Below, piece after piece: positions 11,104 through 20,704 of a stretch of 64,000 nt of DNA. A program made the translations under genes and the position numbers. Source of the DNA: Tenrec ecaudatus. Taxonomy: Eukaryota; Chordata; Mammalia; Afrosoricida; Tenrecidae. The stretch spans positions 101,304,805 to 101,368,804 of the forward strand of contig NC_134541.1 in the NCBI RefSeq assembly GCF_050624435.1, read 5' to 3'. Numbering within the stretch: position 1 is the stretch's first letter; each line of letters starts with the position of its first letter. Below the pieces are notes generated by a model. It did no database searches, was not told where the DNA came from, and saw only the letters and a list, made by a program, of their open reading frames with translations.

Positions 11104-11235
11104 ACACTCAAAACCAAGCTCATTGCTATCCAGTCAGTTCTGAGTCACCTATAGGACAGGATGGAATTGCCCCGTGGGTTTCTGAAGCTAACTCTTTATA
11201 CCTGCAGAGCAGCTGGTGGTTTCAAACAGTTGACT
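11104..11235 (-). mobile_element. AfroSINE, 3' part, interrupted by a MITE
   Basis: The antisense AfroSINE tail and body ('tgctatccagtcagttctga', 'gacaggatggaattgccccg', 'gagcagctggtggtttcaaa') run up to 'cagttgact'. The sequence then breaks into the hAT MITE at 11236. The missing head resumes after the MITE at 11463. Confidence 0.85.
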
Positions 11236-11462
11236 CAGGCGTCCTCAAACTACGGCCCACGGGCCACATGCGGCCCGCCGAGGACATATATCTGGCCCAC
11301 CGGGTGTTTTTGCCCCGTTTGGTTTTTTCACTTCAAAATAAGATATGTGCAGTGTGCACAGGAATTTGTTTATAGTTTTTTTTTTTAAACTATAGTCCGG
11401 CCCTCCAATGGGTCTGAGGGACAGTGAGCTGGCCCCCTGTTTACAAAGTTTGAGGAACCCTG
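11236..11462 (+). mobile_element. hAT MITE, second copy, inserted in an AfroSINE
   Basis: The ends CAGGCGTCCTCAAACT and AAGTTTGAGGAACCCTG form the terminal inverted repeat. The interior matches the copy at 4331 in reverse orientation: 'cggcccgccgaggacata', 'gggtgtttttgccccgttt', 'cttcaaaataagatatgtgc' and 'ggccctccaatgggtctgag'. It splits an AfroSINE whose two halves are otherwise continuous. The target duplication is decayed; only TGACT-type remnants are visible on both sides. Confidence 0.85.
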
Positions 11463-11517
11463 ATGACTTCATGATTAGCAGCCCAATCTGCAACCACCAA
11501 GCCCCAGGGTTCCTTCC
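11463..11517 (-). mobile_element. AfroSINE head, continuation of 11104-11235
   Basis: The segment 'catgattagcagcccaatc...aaccaccaagccccagggttcc' is the antisense tRNA-like head. It completes the AfroSINE interrupted by the MITE. Confidence 0.8.
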
Positions 11518-12205
11518 TGGCACATAGCAGGTGTTTCATATCTGCATGGGGGAGTGGGGGGCAAGGGAGGAGGGGGGAAGAAGAGGGGCAGGTTGTGTCC
11601 TGAGCCTCTGCAGGCTTTCCATCATGTGACCTTGCATGGGTTAGGTGGGCTCATTGAAACAAACGAAGGAGCATGCTCTCAGAGAGCCTGGTGCACTGGT
11701 GGCTTGGAAGCTGTCAGGCCCTTTCAGACCCGATGGCCCCAAGAGCCCCCCCTCCCTGCAGGGAGTCCCAGAGACCAGCACCTTCTGGGCCCGGGGGCCG
11801 GGCCCTCCTTGCAGCCTGCGGGCAGCAAGGGGAGGCAACAGGAAGCTCGGGGACAGGCTGTTCTAAGCTTACCAGGAACTGCCAGGCGAGAGGACGCAGT
11901 GTTCAAGGGCTGTGGCCGCCTGTCCCCGGCCCCGCCCGCTGAGTCGGGGGTGGGGGTGTCAGGGAGAAACGTGGGCTCTTCTGATCTCTACAAGGCACGG
12001 GGCCTGCTGGCTTTCCAGGAAGGCTTCCAGAAGCCAACAGCAGAACTCAGGCTGCGGAATCCACCCTGCTGGGGGTGACCTTGGGCATGGCTCTCATCTC
12101 TCTGAGCCCTGGCTCCCCACCTGCCAAACTCAGAATGCCAAGCTGCTGGGTGGCTGAGAGTGAATGGTGAAGTTGGACATATTATTATTTTTATCAGTTC
12201 ACTTA
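11518..12205. other. Unassigned GC-rich DNA
   Basis: No repeat or exon could be recognised. The 174-codon open frame at 11554-12078 has no supporting splice or start context and a composition expected of GC-rich noncoding DNA. Confidence 0.35.
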
Positions 12206-12960
12206 TTTTTTTTAGAAATAATTTTATTTGTACCTCTCACAGCTCTTATCACAAGCTTTCCATCCATCTATTGTGTCAAGCACATTTGCACATATGTTGC
12301 CATCATCATTCTCAAAACATGTTCTTTCTACCTGAGCCCTTGGAATCAGCTCATTTCCTTCCCTCCCTCATGAACCCTTAATAATTTATAAATTATTATT
12401 ATTTTAATTTCTTACACTGACTGCTGTCTCCCTTCACCCACTTTTCTGTTGTATGTCCACCTGGGGGTGAGGTTATATGTCGATCATTGTGATTGGTTCC
12501 CCCTCTCTGCCCCCAGTAGTATTGCTACTCTCATTATAGGTCCTGAGGGGTTTATCTGTCCCAGATTCCCTGTGTTTCGAGCTCTTATCTGTACCAGATT
12601 TGTAAGGTAGAATTAGGATCATGCTAGTTGGGGGGGCGGGGAAGCATTTAAGAACTAGAGGAAAGTTGTATGTTTGTATATAGGCTAGACTGTACCCTAC
12701 CTGGCTGGTCTTTCTCTTGTGACCTTTGTGTAAGGGGATGTCCAATTGTCTACAGATGGACTTTGGGTCTCCACTCTGCACTTCCTCTCACATCGATATG
12801 ATTTTTTGTTCTGGGTCTTTGATGCCTGATACCTGATCCCTTCGACAGCTCGTGGTCACACAGGCTGGTGTGCTTCTTCCATGTGGGTTTTGTTGCTTCT
12901 CATCTAGATGGTTGCTTGTTTATCTTCAAGCCTTTAAGACGTTTTATTTTATCATCAGTT
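12206..12960 (-). mobile_element. Afrotherian L1 3' UTR (antisense)
   Basis: This is the reverse complement of the 3' UTR seen at 53870-54620. It begins with the poly(A)/AATAAA complement ('agaaataattttatttg'), passes 'tttccttccctccctcatga' and the 'cttttctgttgt' segment, and ends with 'cttgtttatcttcaagcc'. It is 5'-truncated, so no ORF2 is included. Confidence 0.8.
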
Positions 12961-13350
12961 ACTTAAAAATGTACAATAATTTTAGCAATTCACCTAAAAT
13001 CCACCATTTTAACCACCTACAGTCATCCTAATACCACCGGGATCGAGCCGATGGCAGTAAGTTTAGTTTTTTGGAAAGTATACAAGGAGTACATTCACCA
13101 TGCTGTGGCAGGACCTCCTTATCAGCCCCTAAGGAGACCCCACACCCATTAGCAGTCATTTCCCAGTGCCCCTAACCTCCCACCAGCCCTCCCGTCCTGG
13201 ACACTAGCACTCGGTCTCCATGGGTTTGCTTACTGCGGGCATTTCCCACAAACCCCTTCTCTCCCTCAGGGTCAGGTTTTCAAGCCTCATCCAGCAAGCA
13301 GCACTTGCCGTTAAAATGAGCAGAAAGAACTAATCTTCCGACCAAAATCT

Positions 13351-13556
13351 GAACCACACTCACTGCTACCACTGAGTCCGTTCTGACTCACAGTGACCCT
13401 ACAGGACAGAGTCGCACTGGCCCTGTGAGTTTCCAAGGCTGGAACCTTGACGGAAGCAGCTGCTTCAGCTTCCCCGAGGAGCCGCTCCTGGGGTTTGAAC
13501 TGATGACTTTTGGGTTATCAGCTGAGCATGTAACCATTGCTCCACCAGGGATCCTG
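13351..13556 (-). mobile_element. AfroSINE (antisense)
   Basis: The markers 'tctgactcacagtgacccta', 'gagtttccaaggctg', 'tttgaactgatgacttttgg' and 'ctccaccagggatcc' run in full antisense order. Confidence 0.85.
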
Positions 13557-13595
13557 ATCTGTATCGCCACTGATGACGTCTGCTACTACTCAAAG

Positions 13596-13769
13596 ACCAA
13601 ACAAAATCAAGCAACTCACTGCCATCGAGTCGATTCTGACTCACTGCCCCTGCGGGTTTCTGAGACTGCACATCTTTATGGGAACAGACGGTCTCATCTT
13701 TCTCCTGAGCAGTGGCTGGTGGAGTTGAACTGCTGACCACAGGTAACCCACTACACCACCAGGGGTCCT
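13596..13769 (-). mobile_element. AfroSINE (antisense), slightly shortened
   Basis: The markers are 'cactgccatcgagtcgattc', 'cccctgcgggtttctgag', 'ggctggtggagttgaactgc' and 'ctacaccaccaggggtcc'. The piece 'agcgaccctataggacagag' is deleted. Confidence 0.85.
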
Positions 13770-14033
13770 AAGGGATCACCTAGTGTGTGTTTTGTGTCTG
13801 ACTTTGCTCATCATCCACCGTGCCCGTGAGCTCCACCCACGTGGCTGTGACACAGGTGTTCTTCCTCGTGCGTGGTGTGCCGCTGAGTCCCTGCCCTCCT
13901 CTTGCTGGCTGCCTTGCGCTGCGTCTAACCTGGGACTGTTCCAGGCAATGCGCCTGTGCTCATCCTTGTGCACGGGGCGGGCACGAATGTTCACTCCTCC
14001 CAGTTAAATACCCAGACGTGGACCTGCTAGGGT

Positions 14034-14199
14034 CAGGGAGGTGTGAATGGTTAATACGCTTGCCTGCTAACTGAGAGCTTGGAGGCTTAAGTCCACCCAG
14101 AGGCCCGAAGAATGGCCTGGAAATCTGCTTCCCCTCAAAAAAACAGCCCTGAACAACCCTGCGGATCTCAACTCGATTCCATGAGTCAGAATTGACTTG

Positions 14200-14203
<4 letters not shown>
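14034..14203 (+). mobile_element. AfroSINE followed by (TG)n
   Basis: The sense copy shows 'tacgcttgcctgctaact', 'gtccacccagaggc', 'aaatctgcttcccctc' and the tail 'ccatgagtcagaattgacttgg'. It runs directly into a (TG)n microsatellite at about 14200-14226, which probably grew from the SINE tail. Confidence 0.8.
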
Positions 14204-14226
<23 letters not shown>

Positions 14227-14230
<4 letters not shown>

Positions 14231-15187
14231 GTAGACACAGATGCGTTACCGTGCAGAAACCCGATGGAGCATTTGGAATCAACTCAACACAAGTAGGTAG
14301 AGGGAAGAGTAGCTTTGGTGACTTGTGTCAGTTTTCCAAAGAAGTCAACGTGATTTGTGTCCCCACCGGCAGGAAGCTCTTAGCACAGGGACCCTGAGTC
14401 CAAAGAACACGCCCTGCTCCAGCTTGCTTTCTCAATGGTTGCCAGTTCCCTTCTCTGCACAATTCTTTGTTTTATCCCTTGTAGGATAAGTGACCCAGGT
14501 GGCACCCTAAGAAAACGCCCCTTGCACTAGGGCTGTAACCTAACCCCCTTACCACCAACTGGCCCAGCACATCAGACCGTCTCCTACTACGGAGCTGCAT
14601 CGTGAGATTGCTGTCAGATCATGAGACCCTTGGCTCAGCCACGCGGACACATATTTTGAGAGAACATATATTAATCCATGCCAACAAGGGAATGGGGTGC
14701 ATTAAGTGCCTGGCATAAATGAAAAATAAAATCCACTACCCTGTCATTCCAGTGGTCTGGGCTTGCGTCTGTTCCATACAGCCTTAGCTGGGTGAGGGTG
14801 GGTGAGGGGAGACTTAAGAGTGCCTAGAACCTTCTTTATTCACAGGTTTGGTGTCATTGACTGAAACACACCACCACTCCACCCCACCCCACACACACGA
14901 ATATGTGTTGTGAATCTAGACTCCCTTATCTGTGGTTATAATCCTGCTTGGGCAGAAATACTGCAGGGCGTGTCTTCAATCAATCTCGAGAAAGAGAAAA
15001 GAGATTAAGCAAGCCAAGGACGGATGCCCTGATGGGAAGAGAGATGCTCGTGTCACCTGTCGATTGGCCAGCAGCAGAAGCTCACAGGAGAAAAAAGCCT
15101 TTCTCTAGAGTCAACAGCCAGAGAGAGCGAGAACCTCCCCCTAGAGGCAGCACCCTGAATTTGAACTTCCGGTCTCCTACATGGTAA
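14227..15187. other. Unassigned DNA, possible old LTR-like piece at the end
   Basis: No gene is visible. The last part (15080-15185), with 'cagcaccctgaatttgaact', resembles a common decayed mammalian repeat end, but this is too weak to classify. Confidence 0.3.
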
Positions 15188-15385
15188 GGGTGAAGAATAT
15201 TGGTAAAGGCTGTTGAAAGTACCATGACCTGCTAAAAGAACAAACAAAGGCATCTTGGGAGAAGTACAGTCAGAGGGCTCCTTAGAAGCAAGCTCCACAA
15301 GTCTCCCCCTCCTTGCTTCTCAGGATGGCTTCCAGGCTGTTCTTCTCCCAGACAGATTTGTTTGTTCTTCTGGGGACTGGACAAA
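15188..15385. mobile_element. RTE fragment in inverted-repeat (hairpin) arrangement
   Basis: The sense RTE sequence runs to about 15291 ('aaagtaccatgacctgct', 'aagaacaaacaaaggcatct', 'ggctccttagaagcaag'). After a spacer of about 19 bases the same segment returns in antisense at 15311-15370 ('cttgcttctcaggatggctt', 'acagatttgtttgttctt'). The arms are about 57 bp each and match at roughly four of five positions by eye. Confidence 0.75.
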
Positions 15386-15534
15386 TCCATGACTGTGCTC
15401 CCTCGTGGAATACCATGTAGTTAAAAGAAAAGTGGTCACTCGATGTGTACTGATGTGGTACTATTCTGAACATCCCTTGCTCCGTGGAGAAAATAAATTG
15501 AGGTGCAAGACAGTATGTGTGACAGGGAGTTGCC

Positions 15535-15810
15535 AAGATGACCCACAATCCTTCCTGCCTCCTAGGGCTGATTCATGTCATTGATCAGATATTGATAGGT
15601 TGGGTTATAAAAGAAACCGCAGCTCCAATCTTGCTCCGTTGGATCACTTGCCCGGGGAGAAAGCAGCAGCCATGTAGCAAAGACACTCAAGCTGCCTTAT
15701 GGAGTCTGGGGGGAGCACACTGCGCCTCCCGCCGACAGCCATGGCAGGGACAACCTTGGAAGCAGATCCTCCAGGTCCCGTCAAGCCCGAGGTCCTGTTG
15801 GGTCCCTGGG
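15535..15810 (+). mobile_element. MaLR-type (MLT1/MST-like) solo LTR remnant
   Basis: The words 'gtcattgatcagatattgat', 'gggttataaaagaaacc', 'ttggatcacttgcccggg', 'agccatgtagcaaagacact' and 'gaagcagatcctccagg' are the order found in mammalian MaLR LTRs. There is no internal coding region. It is an old, inactive solo LTR shared across placental mammals. Confidence 0.55.
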
Positions 15811-16059
15811 GGTGGGCCCCACTCCGAGGGTAACACAACAGCAATGGCCCACGGATAGTGGAATGGACACAGTAACTCTCTCCGGCAGCAGCTGCAAGAC
15901 GCTGCATTGAGGGGGAACGGGGTGGCTGGGGGACAGAGGAGGTGGGGGCCCTTTTACATTTCGAACCCTCTCTTCAAAAAGATCAACAAAACGAAAATGG
16001 AAATGGACCAAGGGCTTGGTACAAATCAGCCAGAACTCCATGAGCTGCTGTGAGGGGCC

Positions 16060-16985
16060 GCCCAGCTGGCCCTGCCCCGCGTGGGCCCTGGGACAACTGA
16101 GCGACACCACGCCGGCCGCACCACCCTCACCACGGCTGCTGTGTCGGAGCCCCTCGACGCAGCCACTGTGTCCGTCCATCCCCCTGAGGGCCTTCCTCTT
16201 GCTTGCTGATCCCCTGCTCTACCAGTGTGGGGGGGCCCCTCCTGGTAACATGTCCAAAATATGTCGGATGAAACCTCCACATTCTCACTCTTCGGGAGAA
16301 TCCCAGCTGCAGGTCTTCCAGGACAGATGTGTCTGTCCTCGGGCAGCCCATGGTATAGTCCGTGTTCTCGGCCAGCACCATCACCCAGAGGCACCGTTCT
16401 CAGTGGACACCAGCTACTTCCACGGGCATCCACGGTGGAGCCAAGCAAGACGACACCCTTGGCAACTTTGACCTGTTCACCGTTCACCATGAGGCTACCT
16501 ATTGGTCCAGGTGTGAGGATTTTGGTCTTTTTGACGCTGAGTCTTAGTCCACACTGGAGCCTGCAATCCTTGATCTCCATCAGCCAGGGCTTCCGGTCCT
16601 GCCCACTTCCAGCGAGCAAGGCTGTGGCGTCTGCATGTGGCGGGTGCTGGACGAGCCTTCCTCCACTCTTGATACCGCACTCTTCATAGCCCCAGCTTTG
16701 CTGATGTGCTCAGCATACAGATCGAATAAGCATGGGGAGGGGACACCACCCTGACATACATCTTTCTTTATTTGAAAGTATGCAACATTTTATTAAATTA
16801 TGAAATTTGTTCTGTGCATACAACTTCCTCTTGACCCCGTGGGCAAGTTCCGCATTAACAGAATGGAGCGTTCTGGAATTCCCGCTCTTCTCAAGGCGAT
16901 CCATAGGTTGTTGTGATCCACGCAGTCAAAAGCCTTGGCATAGTCAATAACACACAAGCAAGGACCTTTCTGGAATCCTCAGCCC
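16060..16985 (-). mobile_element. RTE LINE fragment, reverse transcriptase to 3' end (antisense)
   Basis: On the minus strand the frame gives a recognisable RTE reverse-transcriptase stretch (about 16430-16620), including 'GLRLSVKKTKILTPGPIGSL' followed by 'MVNGEQVKV...VLLGSTVD'. Before it, near 16840-16960, is the 'AFDCVDHNNLW' type motif, and after it (16130-16350) the C-terminal/3' segment. A deletion near 16395-16430 removes the part between the palm/thumb boundary and the segment corresponding to 17110. Frameshifts and stops make it a dead copy. Confidence 0.85.
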
Positions 16986-17515
16986 ATGCTCACTGGAAGC
17001 AGCAGTCCGGTGACAAGGTAAATCTGCTGCACAGACCTCTCTGGAGGATTGAAAAGCAAAGCTGGTACTTTGAGGACTGAGGTGGGCCTGACCCGAGCCA
17101 CGGTCTTTTCAGTCACTTCCTATGCCTGCGGAAGTTGGACACCGAACAAGGAGGACCAAAGAACAACGGATGCATTTGCATTGCGGTGCTGGCCAAGAAC
17201 AGTGACAATACCATGGACTTCCCAAAGGACAAACAGATCTGTCTTGGCAGAAGTACGGCCAGAGTGCTCCTCAGAGGCAAGGATGGCGAGACTTCCCCTC
17301 ACGGACTTTGGACAGGTTGTCAGGAGAGCCCAGTCCCTGGAGAAGGCCATCATGCTTAGTCAAGTGCAGGATGGACACCGTGAGATGGACAGACACCATG
17401 GCTAACACCTGGGGACAACAGTGAGCATGGCGCAGGACCGGGCAAGTTCCGTTCTGTGGCGCAGAGGGTCGCTGTGGCGATTCCACGGCACCAGAAAACG
17501 ACAACAACCAACAGC
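16986..17515 (+). mobile_element. RTE LINE fragment, C-terminal third to 3' end
   Basis: The copy starts with 'tggaagcagcagtccggtga' and retains an almost open RTE C-terminal frame (17049-17405). That frame includes 'AFALRCWPRTVTIPWTSQRT', 'FGQVVRRAQSLEKAIML' and 'HREMDRHHG'. The 3' UTR follows ('ggttgctgtgg'-like) and ends near 'acgacaacaaccaacagcaa'. It lies head-to-head with the preceding antisense copy. Confidence 0.85.
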
Positions 17516-20089
17516 AACAACCAGCACGAGCATTCTTTCGATAAATCTCCCTCCCAGGCTTCCAGAAGTGCCCGTGGGCTGCTAGTCGCGCTCCACGCCA
17601 TGGCGGCCCTGTGCGTGACCAGTCTGTGACGTGTGTTCATGGAGAACAGGAGGAGCGGGTGTCGCAGCGGGGGACCCTGTGTGCCCAGGGGCAGGCTGCT
17701 GGGCTTCTCTGGGCCTTCAGCTCCCGTCCTGGAAGATGGAGATCGACTGTTAGCACAACGACGTGAGCCATGCATGCGTCCAGTTGAAGGCCAGGGCTGT
17801 GGGAAATGCTGAACATGCCTGGCTGTTATTATGAGTAAGGTTCAAGGATCCTGCCATGGGCAAGGAAGTGGGGAAGCGCCGAATCCCTGGTTCTGAGCCC
17901 CGGAGGCAGGTTGGGGGATGAGGCCCACAAGTAAGCCTACTGGGGTTAGTGCTGCATTGGCGAGGTGGTTATGAAACTCGGGGTGAGGGTAGTAGCCAGC
18001 AGGAAACTCAGTTCTGGACAAACTGCCCACCCAGACCCCCCTCTGTCGGGAGGGAGACAGGCGGGGCAAGTCCCAGTGGGAGCTGGCTTGGGTTACACAT
18101 GCTACCCTCCTGCTAGGCCCTGGGGTGGTTCAGGGGCTTTGTGTCCCAGGGTCCACACCCAGGAAGGGGCAGGGCAGGGACCAGCCGCAATCCCCGTGGA
18201 CCAATCCCACTCCACCCCAACCATCAGGCACCACTTGCAGGTCCGGGGGAGACAAGGAGTGTGAGGAGAGGCTGAAGGTCGGGGTGTGGGACTCTGAACA
18301 CCTACTGGACAGCTCCTGGCCCCTGCCACGCAGGGAAGGCCTTGGGGTGTCTGGTGTCCACACGCCCGATGACTCTGCAGGTGCCTGGCCTGGAAAACCC
18401 CCGCCCCCGTGGGAAACCTGGGCAAAGTTCTGTGTCCTTGCCTGGCCTTCTTCAGACCTGCCTCCTACTCTCCCAGCCTGGAGCTGCAGTGGTCACGGGG
18501 AGTCGGGTCCACTCAACAGTCCGATGGGCCAGGAGGGCATGCAGCTCGCCCCTGCAGCGGGCATTCAGCCCTGCGATGGAATGGGCATGCCCCGAGGGCG
18601 GGTCGGCAGTGCTGGCAGCAGTGTCCCCAGACTCTCTATAGGCCAACCTTTAGTTATTTCTGGGACACACCTGTATCTGCCATCCGCCCAGACTCTCATC
18701 AGGGCACCCCTACAATGGGCAGCCTGGCACACAGGAAGGGGAGCCTGTCAGATGCTCTGGGGCTGGGAGATGGGCACTCGCCTCTGGAGAGACACAGCCC
18801 TGAGACCCCAAGAGCTGGGGGTGGGGGTGAGATACGACAAAATCCTGGGGAATGAGAGGCGTAGCACCCCAAGATTGGGGATCAAAAGCTGAGGGTGAGG
18901 CCGGGGCCAGGGTGGGAGGTCCTGCAGGTCCCTCTATAAGGGCAGACAGATCCCACTTGCTCTGGGGCACAGGGGGACCCGGGACAGGTAGGGGTCTGAA
19001 AAGGCCTTCCAGAGCTGAGAAGAGGTGGAGTCCCCAAGGCAGACCCATGGCCTACATCCAAGACAGCCTCTCTCTCACTCACCTGTAAGGTGGTGAGGAC
19101 TGGGGTGGCTGGAGGGGGAGGGGCTGCGATGCTACTGCAGATGGGATTGCCTCTCCCCCAACCAGATGGCTCTCCTCCAGTTGACACACCTATGTCACCT
19201 GTCCCACTGGCCTGCCCCTCCCCCCAGAGTCCAAACCAAAACACCAAACCCACAGCCACGACGCAGAGCAAGCCCCGGAGGGTTTCCGAGGCGGTAACTG
19301 TTCACATACATGAGTAGAAAGCCCAGTCTTTCGCCCTCAGTACAGAGGGGGGTTTGAATTGCCAACCACACTCAGTGTAACCACCACCGCGGGGGGGGGG
19401 GGGGAGGCTCCTGGAGTCGGGACCTGCCTTCCCCCACCTCCTCTCTGGCCCCTTGGATTGGCTGGGTGCAGTGGCCTCTCACCTGGCCTCCGGTTCCTCC
19501 AGTCTCCATGCTCCCCCACCCCCTACTGGTCTGGACAAGCTCCCAGCCCCCACTGCCCCGGCAGCTGAGCGAATCTCTGAAAACACAGACCTGGTCTGGC
19601 CAAACAAATCTGTCACTAGCAGCTCACAGTCTACAGGGTGAAGACCATGCTCGGCCTGCCATGCCCAGCTTCCTACGACCTGTCCCAGCCAGCCTAGGAC
19701 CCCATCCTCCACCCCAGGTCCCTCCCTGTAAGCTGGCCCTGAATGAGCTCCTATGCCACCCATGCCCGCCGACTCCTCCGTCACCATGAGTCCGCAGGGA
19801 GGAGTGGCTCAGACAGAACATACTGGCCAGGGAAAGCAGGCAGGGTCGGGGGCACAAGCTCTCACGCAGGCACAGAGCCAGCCTGGTGCCAGCTCACTTG
19901 CACAGCTGCTCCAGGGACCGATGGTGCCTGCACGTTCTCAGAGGCTCTTTCTCTGCAGAACCAGGGCCCAAGTCAAACTCCAGAGTGGCCGACTCTGATT
20001 GGCTGGGTCCAGGTCATGTGGTCCCCACTCTAGCTGCAAGGGAGGCTGGGAAAGTGAGAGGTTGCAGTCAAATGATGGTACTGGGGAAG
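17516..20089. other. Unassigned GC-rich DNA
   Basis: No recognised repeat is present apart from a 14-G homopolymer at 19391-19404. Long open frames occur (for example 18125-18892), but none shows convincing exon structure. Confidence 0.35.
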
Positions 20090-20272
20090 GAGCCCTGGTG
20101 CTGAGGTGGTTACACATTGGCCTGCGATCTGCATGGTGGGCAGTTCGAAACTACCAGCTGCTCCAAGGCAGAAAGGCTGGGCTTTCTACTCCCGTAAAGA
20201 ATTACATACAGTCCCAGAAACCCACTGGGGTTACCATGAGTCAGCACTGACTCGATGGGAGGGAGTGTGGTT
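20090..20272 (+). mobile_element. AfroSINE
   Basis: Near full length: 'ggagccctggtgctgaggtg' (head), 'gggcagttcgaaactaccag' (B-box region), 'gggctttctactcccgtaaa' (body) and 'catgagtcagcactgactcg' (RTE-like tail). Confidence 0.9.
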
Positions 20273-20284
20273 TGCCTGATGAAC

Positions 20285-20590
20285 GAGATCTCAGTACTAT
20301 TGGCTGGTAGAAGGACAAACAAGCCTGTCTTGACAGAAGTCCAACCAGACCGCGATTTAGAAGTGAAGATGATGAGACTTCATTTCTCACACTTTGGACA
20401 AGTCATCAGGAGAGAACAGGAAAAGGGCATCATGCTTAGTAAAGTGGAGGGCCAGAGGATGGTTTCCCACGAGATGGAGTGACTCAGGGCAGCAACAATG
20501 GCTAAAACCCAACAACTGTGAGGACGACACAGGGTCAGGGAGGTTTTGTTCTGTTGACGCTTTGCATTGGGCTGACTCAACTGCACCTAC
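20285..20590 (+). mobile_element. RTE LINE 3' fragment with expanded tail
   Basis: It contains 'agaaggacaaacaagcctgt', 'cacactttggacaagtcatc', 'aaagggcatcatgcttag' and 'tgaggacgacacagggtcag'. It ends 'gactcaactgcacctaccac', where the usual CAA-type tail is replaced by an ACC/CAC-rich simple repeat. Confidence 0.85.
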
Positions 20591-20704
20591 CACCGCCACC
20601 ATCACCAGTACCACCATTACCTCCACCACCATCACTACCTCTTCCACCACCACCACCTCCACCACCACCAGCATCACCACCACCACCACCACCACCACCA
20701 CCAG
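20585..20704. repeat. (CAC)n-type trinucleotide repeat
   Basis: About 120 bp of interrupted CAC/ACC/ATC triplets, ending in a purer (CAC)n block of roughly 27 bases. It abuts the RTE 3' end and probably arose from that tail. Confidence 0.95.

Larger units (their letters stand above)
12970..14033 (-). mobile_element. Ancient L1 3' region, interrupted by two AfroSINEs
   Basis: Three separated blocks read like one old mammalian L1 3' end: 'ccaccattttaaccac' near 13003, 'gtgtctgactttgctcat' near 13793, and 'aaatacccagacgtggacctgctagggtca' near 14005. Two AfroSINEs (13351-13556 and 13605-13769) sit between them, and a third begins at 14034. The host L1 is much more diverged than the SINEs and predates them. 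The strand is assigned from the orientation of this family in other genomes and is uncertain. Confidence 0.45.

Noticed and set aside
17049..17405. 118-codon open frame
   Set aside because: It is the decayed C-terminus of an RTE ORF, recorded under the mobile element and not as a host gene.
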